Shown here: positions 1 through 8,714 of the stretch, piece by piece | Layout: every line of letters begins with the position of its first letter | Position numbering within the stretch: the stretch's first letter is position 1 | From: Vicinamibacteria bacterium | GTDB taxonomy: Bacteria; Acidobacteriota; Vicinamibacteria; Vicinamibacterales; UBA8438 | Direction of reading: 5' to 3' | DNA: 35,117 nucleotides | NCBI GenBank assembly: GCA_022820675.1 | Contig: JAJEFC010000394.1 | Location: 1-35,117, forward strand | Made by a program: the position numbers and the translations under genes | Notes under the pieces: generated by a model | What the model saw: the letters and a program-made list of their open reading frames with translations, nothing else | What the model was told of the DNA's origin: nothing | The model's database searches: none

Positions 1-931
1 CCTCGCTCGCGACCCGGTCCAGCGTGTAGTCGTCGAAGCGCAGGAAGGCGCCGCGCACCAGGTCCATGCCGTCGAGGACGAGGCGGCCGGGAATGGACGC
101 CTCGCCGCTGCCGAACCAGCCGCGGGGCGGCCGCAGGCGCATCGGCCCCGCGTCGCGGCCGAGCTCGAGCGGCGCCCCCGTGCGTCCGGCGATGCGGTCG
201 AGCACCTTGAGGTCGAAGTCGACGACGTTCCAGCCGGTCAGGACGTCCGGGTCGAGCTCGCGGACGCGGGCGGCGACGGCGTCGAGGGCCTCGCGCTCGC
301 CGGGGCAGCCGATCGCGCCGTCGGGCAGGGCGCGCCCGGCGGGGTCGACGACGTACACCTCGTCGGCGCCCGCGCCGTGGAGCGCGACGGCGAGGAGGCG
401 CCGGCCGGCGGGGTCGGTCTCGATGTCGAGTGACAGCACCGACGGCGTCACCTCGACGTCGGCCGGGCGCAGCTCGGGGTCGTCGAACACGCGGGTGATG
501 CGTTCGCCGGGCGTGGAGGCGCCCGCGATCTCGCAGCCGCCGCGGACGCCGCGGTCGATCAGGTAGCGCACGGCGAAGCGGACATCCGCCTCGAAGGTGC
601 GGATGCCGTGCTCCTGCAGGCGGTCCCGCAGAGGCGGCGCGTCCGGGGGGACGGCGACCTCCACCCGCACGACGGGCCCGCCGTCGAAGGTCCGTCGATC
701 GGTGTCGCGCTGGCGCGCCGCCCCCAGCTCCCGGGCGCAGGCCGCGTCCTCGCGGCGGACGTAGAAGTGGGGCGTCTCGCGGCCGTCGCGCACGAGGAAC
801 GTGCCGCCACTCTCCAGCATGCCGTAGAGGTGGACGACGGGGGCGCCGTCCCGGATGCGGTAGGTGGCCTGCAGGATGAAGCCGCGCGCCGGCTCGGGGG
901 CGCCACCGGTCGGCTCGTCGGCGAGCTGCAT
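1..931 (-). CDS. polB: DNA polymerase II (family B), N-terminal part
   Basis: The C-terminal part lies off the window's left edge; 310 residues remain. The visible part covers the N-terminal and 3'-5' proofreading exonuclease domains of a family-B DNA polymerase, which fills DNA during repair and restart of damaged forks. Exo I is seen as LSLDIETDP (about residues 166-174, acidic D169 and E171) and Exo II as WNVVDFDLKVL (234-244). The following LGRD, GRLVLDGMDLVRGAF and DYTLDRVARE blocks match the order in E. coli PolB as I recall it. The start is the ATG at 929-931; the frame stays open upstream to a stop near 1050, so an earlier GTG is not excluded. The gene is divergent from the propeller gene at 1161. 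The polymerase palm domain cannot be checked here. Confidence 0.9.
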   Translation of the reverse strand, partial: MQLADEPTGGAPEPARGFILQATYRIRDGAPVVHLYGMLESGGTFLVRDGRETPHFYVRREDAACARELGAARQRDTDRRTFDGGPVVRVEVAVPPDAPPLRDRLQEHGIRTFEADVRFAVRYLIDRGVRGGCEIAGASTPGERITRVFDDPELRPADVEVTPSVLSLDIETDPAGRRLLAVALHGAGADEVYVVDPAGRALPDGAIGCPGEREALDAVAARVRELDPDVLTGWNVVDFDLKVLDRIAGRTGAPLELGRDAGPMRLRPPRGWFGSGEASIPGRLVLDGMDLVRGAFLRFDDYTLDRVASE

Positions 932-1160
932 CGTTCCGAAGTGGGTGAGTCGGTCGCCGCCGGCCGCCCGGGCGAACCCTCGAGGTGCTCGCGCCCGACT
1001 ACCGCGCAGGTTCCCGCAGTAGAATCGGTCGAATCCGGGGTGGGTAGGTTAGCTCTTGACGGCCCGTGCGGGAACCCCGCGCCTCCGGTGGAGTGCGGCG
1101 GGGCCGAGTGACGTTGCCGCTGGACCCTTCCGGAACCAGACGTGTGACAGGAGTAGAGAC

Positions 1161-2174
1161 ATGCGCGCAAGGCTGTTCGCAGTGATCGTCGCGGCGGGTC
1201 TGTTTCTGGCGGTGGGCGCCGGCACGGGCGAGGCGCAGTGCCGGCCCGACGGCGACGTCGAGTTCGTGTGCGGGCCGGTGAGCCCGGAGGACCTCGTGGC
1301 GGTGCCGGAGACGCCCTGGGTCATCGTGGCGGGCATGGAGGACGACGGCTACCTCTACGCGACGGATAGCCGGAACCACCGCTCGACGGTGCTGTTCCCG
1401 GTCTCGTCGTTCGGTTCCCGGCCCGACCCCGCGTTCGGCGACTGCGGCGGTCCCCTCACCGGCGGATTCCGGCCGCACGGCCTCAACCTGCGGCCGGGGC
1501 CGGGCGGCCGCCACACCCTCTACGTGGTGCGGCACGGGGCGCGCGAGGCCATCGAGGTCTTCGAGCTCGACGCCCGCGGGGGGCGCCCGGTGCTGACGTG
1601 GACCGGCTGCGCCGAGGCGCCCGAGGGGGTGACGTTCAACTCGGTGGCGGCGCTGCCCGGCGGCGGGTTCGCGGCGACCCACTTCGCGCTCCCGCTGGGC
1701 CGCGTGTGGGAGTGGGCGCCGGGCGCGGGCTGGACCGAGGTGCCCGGCACCGAGACGAACGGGCCGAACGGCATCGTCGCGTCCCCGGACGGGCGCTGGC
1801 TGTACCTCGGCGGCTGGGGCACCCGATCGCTGATCCGGGTGTCGCGCGGCGAGAGCCCGGTGCGGCAGGACGCGGTCGAGGTCGGCTTCCACGTCGACAA
1901 CGTCCGCTGGGCGCCGGACGGCTCGCTGCTCGCGGCCGGTCATCTCGGGGACGCGCCCGAGTCCATCTTCGAGTGCCTGGGCCAGGGCCGGTGCGACGGG
2001 GTGACGTCGCGGGTGGCGCGGGTCGACCCCGACGCCCTGACGGCGGAGGAGATCGTCCGCTATCCGTCGAACGAGAACTTCATCCTGGGGACGGTCGGCC
2101 TCGAGGTCGGCGGCGAGATCTGGGTCGGCGGCATCGCCGGCGCCGACCGCATCGCGCGGTTCCCGGCCCGATGA
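1161..2174 (+). CDS. Secreted SMP-30/gluconolactonase-like beta-propeller protein
   Basis: The 337-residue protein begins with a clear signal peptide (hydrophobic stretch about residues 5-21, AGTGEA before Q26), so it is exported. The mature part has repeated strand-rich blades with motifs such as PHGLNLRPG, EGVTFNSVAALPGGG, GPNGIVASPDGRWLYLGGWG and VDNVRWAPDGSLLAAGH. These are typical of six-bladed propellers of the SMP-30/gluconolactonase/arylesterase (paraoxonase) group. The enzyme activity and substrate cannot be read from the sequence; a lactonase or esterase is the family expectation. An SD-like ACAGGAG at 1147-1153 supports the start. It faces the dynamin-like gene tail to tail and has no operon partner. 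Confidence 0.75.
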   Translation: MRARLFAVIVAAGLFLAVGAGTGEAQCRPDGDVEFVCGPVSPEDLVAVPETPWVIVAGMEDDGYLYATDSRNHRSTVLFPVSSFGSRPDPAFGDCGGPLTGGFRPHGLNLRPGPGGRHTLYVVRHGAREAIEVFELDARGGRPVLTWTGCAEAPEGVTFNSVAALPGGGFAATHFALPLGRVWEWAPGAGWTEVPGTETNGPNGIVASPDGRWLYLGGWGTRSLIRVSRGESPVRQDAVEVGFHVDNVRWAPDGSLLAAGHLGDAPESIFECLGQGRCDGVTSRVARVDPDALTAEEIVRYPSNENFILGTVGLEVGGEIWVGGIAGADRIARFPAR

Positions 2175-2466
2175 GGTGTGCTGCGGCGCGGCCGACGGTC
2201 GGCGCGAGAGGGTGAGGCCGAGGCGAGGACCACGACGCCTGCGATTTGCCGGACGGCTCCCACGGGCCGGCGAGTGCCTCGGCGTACGGTCGCGATCGGG
2301 CCGGCGCCCGGGCGTCCGGGGACGGACTCGGATCGGTCCCCATGGCGACCACGGTGACGCCCTCGATGGGCGCCGTCGGGACGTCCTTCCCGCCCGCGCC
2401 GAACCGCCTCACGGGTGGCGTCTTCGAGCCGGAGCCGGGCGCGCTTCGTTTTCGTGTGCTCGGCGG
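2175..2466. other. Convergent intergenic gap, nothing recognised
   Basis: This 292-bp gap lies between two convergent genes. One short open frame crosses it and runs antisense into the GTPase gene; it has no recognisable product. I see no strong hairpin followed by T residues and no repeat family. Confidence 0.5.
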
Positions 2467-3933
2467 CTACGCTGCCGTATCCGCGCCGGTGCCCGACGGG
2501 TCGGTGTAGCGGTCGTTCAGGAGCTGGACGTAGCCGTTGGCCTCGAGCAGCACGTCGGCGACGCGGCGGCGCGAGCGGCCCTCCCAGCCGACGGGGCGGC
2601 GCCAGAAGATGCTGCGCCAGCCGCCGGCGCTGTTGCGGAAGGCGCGGGGCAGGCTGTCGGCGAACCGGGTGCCGTGGGCGTCCGGCGGCTGCTTGGCCAG
2701 TCTCGCGAGCACTGCCCGCGCCGCCCGCCCGCGGAGCCTCGCGTGGAGATAGCCGCCGCCCGCGAGCGCCGCCGCGAGCAGCACGAGCCGCCACAGCGGG
2801 TCGAGGTCGAACACCGCCGCCCACGTCGGGTGCGAGAAGCTCAGGCCGTCCCACTCGCCCGTCCACAGCGTCCAGCCGCCGACGGCGGCGGCGAGGAGGC
2901 CGAAGACGACCGCGTCGAGCCGCAGCACCCGCCGCCGCCACTCGGTCAGCAGCGCCTGCAGCTTCGGGACGAACAGGTCCTGGATGTCCCGCGCGGTCTG
3001 CTCCAGGGCCCCGACGACGCGGTAGGCGCGGTCGACGCCCACCTGCTCCATGCGGTCGTGGATCTCCTTCATGTCGACGTCGCGCTTCGCCTCGAACCGC
3101 TGGCGCAGGGTGTCGTCCTCGATGGCGACGGCGGCGGTGGGGTTGTAGATGCGGAAGAACCGGCCCGCGGTCAGCCCCTTCTGGGCGAGGGCGCGCTGCC
3201 ACGAGGCGATGACGTCCTCGGGGTTGTCCTCGCGCGCGGTGGTGTCGATCTGGTTCAGCACGTACAGGAACTTGCTGGAGTCGGGCCGGGCGATGGTCTG
3301 CGCCACGAGGTGGTCGAGGGTGTCGCGCATGGTGCCGGCCTCGGGATGGCGGGCGTCGAAGAACACCAGCACGAGGTCGGAGAGGTCGATGATGTGGTCG
3401 GTGATGCGCAGGATCGACGTGCGCTGATCGTCGGCGTCGAAGCCGGGCGAGTCGATGATGATCTTGCCCCGGATCTTGGCCTTGGCGCTGGTCTTCAACT
3501 GCAGGTAGGCGTCGATGCGCCGGCCCTCGCCGGTCGCCAGCTCCTCGATCGAGCGGCTCAGCCGGTAGAACGGGAAGCGGGGGTCGGCGTCGAGGGAGAG
3601 GCCCGGCAGCACCCGGGCGTCGTCGCCGTGGGTGTAGCAGATCACCGTGAAGCGGTCGTCGACGGCCTGGTTCCCGGTGAGCTGCAGATCCTGCCCGACA
3701 TAGTGGTTGATGAACGTGGACTTCCCGGACGAGTAGGTCCCCAGCACGGAGATCATCGGCCACCAGGAAATCCGGGTGGCGAGCGAGTCCTCCGCCTCGA
3801 GGATGCCGAGGCGGTAGCACACCCGGTCGAGCTTGCGGAAGCTCGCCACGGTCCGCAGCAGGATCGGGTTCTCCTGCGAGAGGTGCTTCTCCAGGTTCCG
3901 CAGGCGCTTCTTCAGTTGTTGTGATTGCGACAT
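2467..3933 (-). CDS. Membrane-anchored dynamin-family GTPase
   Basis: The 488-residue protein has a dynamin-type GTPase domain: G1 P-loop GTYSSGKST (65-73), G3 DSPG (161-164) and G4 NQID (227-230), with T95 of RFTV a possible switch-I threonine. The N terminus is lysine-rich and probably helical. Two hydrophobic segments (about 341-357 and 382-396) follow a long helical region, then a basic, arginine-rich C-terminal tail. Bacterial dynamin-like proteins remodel or protect the inner membrane; the exact role here is unknown. The start ATG (3931-3933) has GAGGA about 7 nt upstream. It stands alone, convergent with the propeller gene. It is shorter than classical bacterial dynamin-like proteins, so the two membrane segments may replace the usual paddle. 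Confidence 0.8.
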   Translation of the reverse strand: MSQSQQLKKRLRNLEKHLSQENPILLRTVASFRKLDRVCYRLGILEAEDSLATRISWWPMISVLGTYSSGKSTFINHYVGQDLQLTGNQAVDDRFTVICYTHGDDARVLPGLSLDADPRFPFYRLSRSIEELATGEGRRIDAYLQLKTSAKAKIRGKIIIDSPGFDADDQRTSILRITDHIIDLSDLVLVFFDARHPEAGTMRDTLDHLVAQTIARPDSSKFLYVLNQIDTTAREDNPEDVIASWQRALAQKGLTAGRFFRIYNPTAAVAIEDDTLRQRFEAKRDVDMKEIHDRMEQVGVDRAYRVVGALEQTARDIQDLFVPKLQALLTEWRRRVLRLDAVVFGLLAAAVGGWTLWTGEWDGLSFSHPTWAAVFDLDPLWRLVLLAAALAGGGYLHARLRGRAARAVLARLAKQPPDAHGTRFADSLPRAFRNSAGGWRSIFWRRPVGWEGRSRRRVADVLLEANGYVQLLNDRYTDPSGTGADTAA

Positions 3934-4002
3934 GCCGGGGTCCTCGCCGGGCGACTACCAGCCATTATCCCCGGTCGGCGCGGGTGCGTCCAATGGGGGC
4001 GG

Positions 4003-4685
4003 TCACCCCCGGAGCCACTTCGCGGCCCCGGCCGCGACGACGGCGCCGAGAACGGGTGCGGTCACGTAGATCCAGAGATGATGCAGGTCCGCGGCGACCA
4101 GGGCGGGCCCCAGCGACCGTGCGGGTTCATCGAGGCTCCGGACACCGGGCCGCCGACGAGGGCGCCGAGGGCCACGACGGCCCCGACCGCGATGCCCGCC
4201 GTGATGCCCTTCTCGCGCGCCCCGGTCGAGACGCCGAGAATCACGAACATCAGCAGCGCCGTCAGCACCACCTCGAGCGCGAAGGAGGGCCAGGGGCCCC
4301 CGGCGGGAGCCGTGACGCCGACGCCGGCGGCGTGCGTGAACAGGCCCGCGACGGTCAGGCTGCCCGCGGCCGCCCCCGCGCACTGGCCGGCGACGTAGCC
4401 GGGAACGTCGCGGAGCGGGAAGCGCCGCGAGGCCCAGAAGCCGACGGTGACCGCGGGGTTGAGGTGGGCCCCCGAGACGTCGCCCATCGCGTGGATCATC
4501 GTCATGACGACGAGGCCGAACGCGAGGGCGACGCCGAGGTGGGTGACGTCGCCGCCGGTGAGCCCGTCCACGACGATGGCGCCGGTGCCGGCGAAGACCA
4601 GCGCGAAGGTGCCGATCGCTTCGGCGGCGACGCGTCGCCCGAGGCTGAACGTCGTCGAAGCCTCGCCGCGGTGGGGGCCGCTCAC
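4003..4685 (-). pseudogene. Aquaporin (MIP family) with a single-base frameshift
   Basis: Two adjacent frames together encode one aquaporin, which moves water or small neutral solutes through the inner membrane. The first frame (GTG start at 4685) gives AAEAIGTFALVFAGTGA and the first NPA box, SGAHLNPAVTVGFW. It then reaches the second NPA box, SGASMNP, and loses frame at 4119-4124. The -1 neighbour frame continues ARSLGPALVAADLHHLWIYV and ends at the stop at 4003-4005, exactly as family members do. One missing base (AAC CCx GCA CGG expected) explains it. Either the gene is recently broken or this is an assembly error; all other parts look intact, which favours error or very recent loss. It is divergent from the Na/Pi symporter. 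The GTG start is chosen by domain position. Confidence 0.85.
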
Positions 4686-4708
4686 GGCCCGGAGCGTATT
4701 TCCCCGAT

Positions 4709-4735
4709 GTGTCGAACGCGTAACGGACAGGTAAA
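4709..4735 (-). promoter_or_regulatory. Weak PhoB-like operator between aquaporin and Na/Pi symporter
   Basis: Read on the minus strand, TTTAC (4731-4735), GTTAC (4720-4724) and GACAC (4709-4713) fall at exact 11-bp steps. Two of the three fit the half-site pattern seen at the better operators in this window. The site lies 24-50 nt upstream of the aquaporin start and about 225 nt upstream of the symporter. It is weaker than the other five and could be chance. Confidence 0.3.
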
Positions 4736-4862
4736 AAGGCGCCGCTGCCGGATGACGGGTGCCCTTGCGCGGGGCGTGCGGGGGGCAAAGGCGGGGTACC
4801 ATGTCGCCGGCACTCGCAGTCTGTGGCAACGTGACGCCGGAGTTTTCGCGGTGACGCAGGAG

Positions 4863-4952
4863 TTTCGCGCCAGCGAACTCCCGACGCGACCGCAAAGGCC
4901 GAGCCGTACCCGCGAGGTTTCGCCGCGACCGCGAGGTCGCGCTGGCGCGAAA
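4863..4952 (+). repeat. 13-bp inverted repeat ending at the symporter ribosome binding site (repeat family 3 relative)
   Basis: TTTCGCGCCAGCG (4863-4875) and CGCTGGCGCGAAA (4940-4952) are perfect inverted repeats flanking 64 bp. The interior has a second small palindrome, CGCGACC-GCGA-GGTCGCG, and the phrase CTCCCGACGCGACCGC that also occurs in the 65-bp repeats before pstC. The right arm runs directly into the SD sequence AAGGTGG (4951-4957). A folded leader could therefore hide the ribosome binding site of the gene at 4961. Confidence 0.55.
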
Positions 4953-4960
4953 GGTGGTGC

Positions 4961-6121
4961 ATGGCTGAGAACCCGGGCACGGACGCCGACGAGCCCGCCC
5001 CGCGCCCGGCCGCGGCGTGGGGCGTCGTCGCCGTCATGGTCTATCTGCTCCTCGTCGCGGTGGGGGTCGTCGGCGACGGCTTCCGTCTCGCGGTGGGGGG
5101 GCAGGCCGGCGCCGAGCGGCTCTTCGCCTTCGCGACGAACCCCTTCGTGGGCGTGCTCCTCGGCACCCTGACCACCGCCCTCGTGCAGTCGTCGAGCACG
5201 GTGACGTCGATCATCGTCGGCCTCGTCGCCGGCGGTCTGCCGGTGGGGGTCGCGATCCCGATGGTGATGGGCGCCAACATGGGCACGACCGTCACCAACA
5301 CCCTGGTCAGCCTCGGCCACATCGGGCGCGCCGACGAGTTCAGGCGGGCGTTCGCGGCGGCGACCGTGCACGACTGGTTCAACCTGATCGGCATCGTCAT
5401 CTTCCTGCCGATCGAGGTCGCGTTCGGGCTCATCGAACGGGCCAGCTCGGCTCTGCTGACCGGCTTCGTGTCCGTGGGGTCCTACTCCACCGGGGGTTGG
5501 GACGTGCTGGGCCGCGCGGTCGGGCCGGGCCGGTCGCTGGCGGGGGCGCTGGCCGATCCGCTGCCCGAGACCGGGGGCGGCGTCCTGCTGATCGGGCTCG
5601 GCGTCGCGCTGATCCTGGTGTCGATCACGTACCTGGGCCGCGCGTTGAAGACGGTCATGGTGGGCAACGCCCGGCGGCTGCTGCATGGCGCGATCGGCCG
5701 GGGGCCGGGCGCCGGCATTCTCTCGGGGACGGTGGTGACGGTGCTCGTGCAGTCGTCCTCGACCACCACCAGCCTGATGGTGCCGCTCGCCGCCGGCGGC
5801 GTGTTCTCCCTCCGCGAGGTGTATCCCTTCACCCTCGGCGCCAACATCGGCACGACGATCACGGCGCTGATGGCGGCGACCGCGGTCACCGGCGCCAGCC
5901 GCGAGCCGGCGCTGCAGATCGCCCTGGCCCACCTCCTGTTCAACGCGTTCGCGGTGACCGTCGTCTACGGCGTGCCGTGGCTGCGGGGGCTGCCGCTCCG
6001 GGGCGCGGGCTGGATCGCGGAGCTGGGGGCGGAGCGCAAGGGGCTCGCCCTCGCCTGGGTCCTCGCGGTGTTCTTCGCGGTCCCCGCCCTGCTGACCGTG
6101 GCGACGCTGCGTCTGTTCTGA
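4961..6121 (+). CDS. Na+/phosphate symporter, NptA/PF02690 family
   Basis: The 386-residue inner-membrane protein carries the two inverted Na/Pi-cotransporter repeats. The paired signature motifs are QSSSTVTS (76-83) and QSSSTTTS (264-271), each followed by GANMGTT (104-110) or GANIGTT (293-299). About eight or more hydrophobic segments are visible. The family moves inorganic phosphate into (or, for some members, out of) the cell with sodium. There is no C-terminal PhoU-like domain, so it is of the short NptA type rather than the long YjbB type. The ATG has AAGGTGG 3 nt upstream. The nearby pst operon suggests a second, low-affinity phosphate route; this is inference. Confidence 0.88.
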   Translation: MAENPGTDADEPAPRPAAAWGVVAVMVYLLLVAVGVVGDGFRLAVGGQAGAERLFAFATNPFVGVLLGTLTTALVQSSSTVTSIIVGLVAGGLPVGVAIPMVMGANMGTTVTNTLVSLGHIGRADEFRRAFAAATVHDWFNLIGIVIFLPIEVAFGLIERASSALLTGFVSVGSYSTGGWDVLGRAVGPGRSLAGALADPLPETGGGVLLIGLGVALILVSITYLGRALKTVMVGNARRLLHGAIGRGPGAGILSGTVVTVLVQSSSTTTSLMVPLAAGGVFSLREVYPFTLGANIGTTITALMAATAVTGASREPALQIALAHLLFNAFAVTVVYGVPWLRGLPLRGAGWIAELGAERKGLALAWVLAVFFAVPALLTVATLRLF

Positions 6122-6403
6122 CACCCTGGCGTGGCCGGCGGCCGTGGCCTGTCGCCCGCCGCTCGGGGGCGAGGCCCCATGCCGTCCGGCCGGGAGTCGG
6201 CGCCCTCGAACGGGCCCCTGGCGGGTGGTTGGGCGCCAAGGCGGCAATTGGCGGGCCAGGTATCCTGTGCGGGTCGCGGTTCCGGTGCACGAGCAGCCCG
6301 TGGGTGGACCCCGCGTTGCGCGGCGCCCGGAGGGCGGAGGGCGCCCGGGGTGCGCGGAGGCGCCGCCTGCAAGGCGCGGGAGGGTCGGCGCCCGCCAGGA
6401 CCC
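6122..6403. repeat. Intergenic gap with repeat family 1 copy and family 2-like fragment
   Basis: This convergent gap carries one family 1 unit at about 6191-6260: a hairpin GGCGCC-CTCGAAC-GGGCCC followed by GGTTGGGCGCC and TGGCGGGCCAGG. At about 6305-6345 a fragment beginning CCCGCGTTGCGC resembles one end of repeat family 2. No gene is recognisable in it. Confidence 0.6.
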
Positions 6404-7828
6404 CTATTCCATCGTGCGCACCTGGATGGCGTTCACGTAGCCGTGGCTGGTCGCGACGTTCGCCACGATCACCACCGGCTCGCCGCTCACCAGCCGGTCG
6501 TGCTTCTCGAGGCGCTCGAGGGCCCGGACCACCGTCTCGTCGGGGTCTCCCGACACGTCGATCATGAACGGCACGATCGACCGCGACAGCCACAGCCGCC
6601 GGCGGACGACCTCGGTGGTCGTGAACGCGTAGATGATGGCGCCGCGGGGGCGGAAGCTGCTGACGAGATGGCCCAGCAGGCCCCGCATCGTGATGACGGC
6701 GATGGCCCGCGAGCCGAGCGAGTCGGCGAGGCGGCAGGCGCTGCGGGCGAGCTGCTCGCGGATGGTCTCGGGCTCGCGGCCGAGGTGGAGCCCGAGCCCC
6801 TGCTCCTTCTCGATGCGCCGGGCGATGCGGTCGAGCGCCGAGACGCAGCGCACCGGGTACTTCCCGGTCGCGGTCTCCCCGCTCAGCATCACCGCGTCGA
6901 CCTGCTCGTACACGGCGTTGGCGACGTCGGTCACCTCGGCCCGGGTCGGCATGGGGTTGTCGATCATCGACTCGAGCAGGTGGGTGGCCACGATCACCGG
7001 CTTGCCGGCGACGACGCAGCGCCGCACCATGTCGCGCTGGGCCCCCGGCAGCATCTCGAACTCCACCTCGACGCCCAGGTCGCCGCGCGCCACCATGACG
7101 CCGTCCGCCGCCTCGATGATCTCGTCGAGGTTGTCGAGGCCCTCCTGGTTCTCGATCTTGGCGACGATCCGCATGGGGTGCCCGCCCCCCTCCTTGATGA
7201 TCCGCCGCGCGTCGCGCACCGCCTGGGCGCTGCGCACGAAGGACACCGCGAGGAAGTCGACGTCGTGCTCCATCGCGAAGCGGATGTCCGCGACGTCCTG
7301 CTCGGTGATCGACGGCAGGTTGATGCGCACGCCGGGCAGGTTGATGTGCCTGCGCGATCCGAGGACCCCGCCGTCCAGCACGCGGCAGCGCAGGTCGTGC
7401 TCGCCCGTCTCCAGCACCTCGAGGTTGATGAGCCCGTTGTCGACGGTGATGCGGTCGCCCGCCTTCACCTGGTGCACCATGTCCTGGTAGTCGACGTGGA
7501 TGCTCCTCTCCTCGGGGTCCTCGGTCGGGCCGACGGTGACGTGGAACTCCTGGCCGACCTCGAGGGACAGGTGCCCGAGACGGTCGCCGGTGCGGATGGC
7601 CGGCCCCTGCAGGTCGAGCAGCAGGGCGATGGGGTGGTTCAGGCGCTCGTTGAGGCCCTTGACGGTCCGGATCACCTGTGCGTGGCTGGCGTGGCTGCCG
7701 TGCGACATGTTGAGGCGGGCGATGTTCATGCCGGCCCGGGCGAGCCGTTCGATCTCCTTCGGCGAGGAGCTGGAAGGACCCAGCGTGCACACGATCTTGG
7801 TGTGGCGGAAGTCCCGTCGCGGTGCCAT
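6404..7828 (-). CDS. pyk: Pyruvate kinase
   Basis: This enzyme transfers phosphate from phosphoenolpyruvate to ADP, the last step of glycolysis, in the cytoplasm. The 474 residues match the usual bacterial length. Visible motifs are TKIVCTLGP (10-18), NIARLNMSHG (35-44), the active-site signature RIVAKIENQEGL with K224 and E226, VARGDLGVE (246-254) and MLSGETATGKYP (314-325). The usual ATQMLESM block reads ATHLLESM (281-288), a mild variation. The start ATG (7826-7828) has GGAAGGA about 7 nt upstream. It is a single gene, convergent with the Na/Pi symporter. Confidence 0.96.
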   Translation of the reverse strand: MAPRRDFRHTKIVCTLGPSSSSPKEIERLARAGMNIARLNMSHGSHASHAQVIRTVKGLNERLNHPIALLLDLQGPAIRTGDRLGHLSLEVGQEFHVTVGPTEDPEERSIHVDYQDMVHQVKAGDRITVDNGLINLEVLETGEHDLRCRVLDGGVLGSRRHINLPGVRINLPSITEQDVADIRFAMEHDVDFLAVSFVRSAQAVRDARRIIKEGGGHPMRIVAKIENQEGLDNLDEIIEAADGVMVARGDLGVEVEFEMLPGAQRDMVRRCVVAGKPVIVATHLLESMIDNPMPTRAEVTDVANAVYEQVDAVMLSGETATGKYPVRCVSALDRIARRIEKEQGLGLHLGREPETIREQLARSACRLADSLGSRAIAVITMRGLLGHLVSSFRPRGAIIYAFTTTEVVRRRLWLSRSIVPFMIDVSGDPDETVVRALERLEKHDRLVSGEPVVIVANVATSHGYVNAIQVRTME

Positions 7829-8141
7829 GATGCCGTCCTTCCGTGTCGTGACCGAGCGGTCGGCCTGAGCCGGCGCGGGACCGGCAGCCGCGTCGGAGCG
7901 TTACCGGCTGGTGGGGGAGAAACGCCGCATCGAGGGCCGTGGGAGCGACCGCGGCCCGCCATTTCGCCGCCTTCGACTCCGCCTGCGCCGAACCATCCTA
8001 CAGGAAGTCCGCGTCCTTCGACGACGCAGACCCCTCGCGCTGAAACGCCGCGGCGCGACTCCGCGCCCACCGACCGGCCCCGGCGCGATTCTCGACCTCG
8101 CGGCATCCGCTCCCGGCCGGCTCCCGTCGCCTGCGGACGTT
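7829..8141. other. Intergenic gap upstream of pyk, nothing recognised
   Basis: These 313 bp lie between the pyk start and the end of the lipoprotein gene and should hold the pyk promoter. I see no convincing -35/-10 pair, no Pho-type half-site array and no member of the three repeat families. Confidence 0.4.
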
Positions 8142-8714
8142 TCAGTCGACCATGTAGCTGAAGACCTTGTGCTCTTCCCCGCGCACGAGGGTCGATCCGT
8201 AGAGGTGCATCTCGACCTCGCGGCCGGTCTCGTCGAGCAGCCGCAGGCGGGTCTCGCGGTGCACGAGGTAGGGGCCGTAGTCGGTGGTCTCGCCGTCCCA
8301 GGCGACGCCGAGCAGCGTGAAGCGATGCCCTCCCCATTGGGCGACGAGCCGTCGCAGGGCGTTGGAGCTCTTCTGGCGCAGGTCGGCCCAGGCGTACGAG
8401 ACGGGGACGCCGCGCTCGGGCCGGCTCGACGGGAGCTCGGGCCAGACGACGTCCCGGAACTCCCGGCCGTCGAGGGCGAGGGCGGCGAGACGGTCCCGGT
8501 CGTTGTCCGCGAGCGCGTCGAGCACGGCGGCGGCCAGCGCTTCCGGGGACGGGTGGGTGTTGGCGAGCGGGGGCGGCGGCGCGCCGCATCCGGCGAAAGC
8601 CAGGACGAGGAGGAGCGCAAACGAGGCGGCCCCCGCCGGACGGCGGGGGTTGCCTGCATGCCGGGCACGAACCGACGCCGTCAGTTGGTCGCGAAGTCGG
8701 TCCAACCCTGCCAC
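8142..8714 (-). CDS. Putative lipoprotein of unknown function
   Basis: The 190-residue product has a basic N terminus, a hydrophobic stretch (SFALLLVLAF) and a lipobox AFAGC, so it is probably lipidated. The mature part starts with a proline-rich linker, then a helical region (ALAAAVLDALADNDRDRLAAL) and a strand-rich domain that I do not recognise. The frame continues far upstream, but only the end is real. I choose the GTG at 8712-8714 because GGGAAGGA stands about 6 nt before it; a TTG at 8703-8705 is the alternative. The start overlaps the beta-helix gene by 34 nt, so it is probably the last gene of the TonB-receptor operon. Confidence 0.6.
   Translation of the reverse strand: MAGLDRLRDQLTASVRARHAGNPRRPAGAASFALLLVLAFAGCGAPPPPLANTHPSPEALAAAVLDALADNDRDRLAALALDGREFRDVVWPELPSSRPERGVPVSYAWADLRQKSSNALRRLVAQWGGHRFTLLGVAWDGETTDYGPYLVHRETRLRLLDETGREVEMHLYGSTLVRGEEHKVFSYMVD

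Noticed and set aside
2246..2509. An 87-codon plus-strand frame in a convergent gap
   Set aside because: It has no SD or recognisable motif and it overlaps the end of the GTPase gene.
2060..3820. A 586-codon minus frame overlapping the GTPase gene
   Set aside because: Low-complexity Arg/Pro/Gly product in a shifted frame of a gene with intact G motifs.
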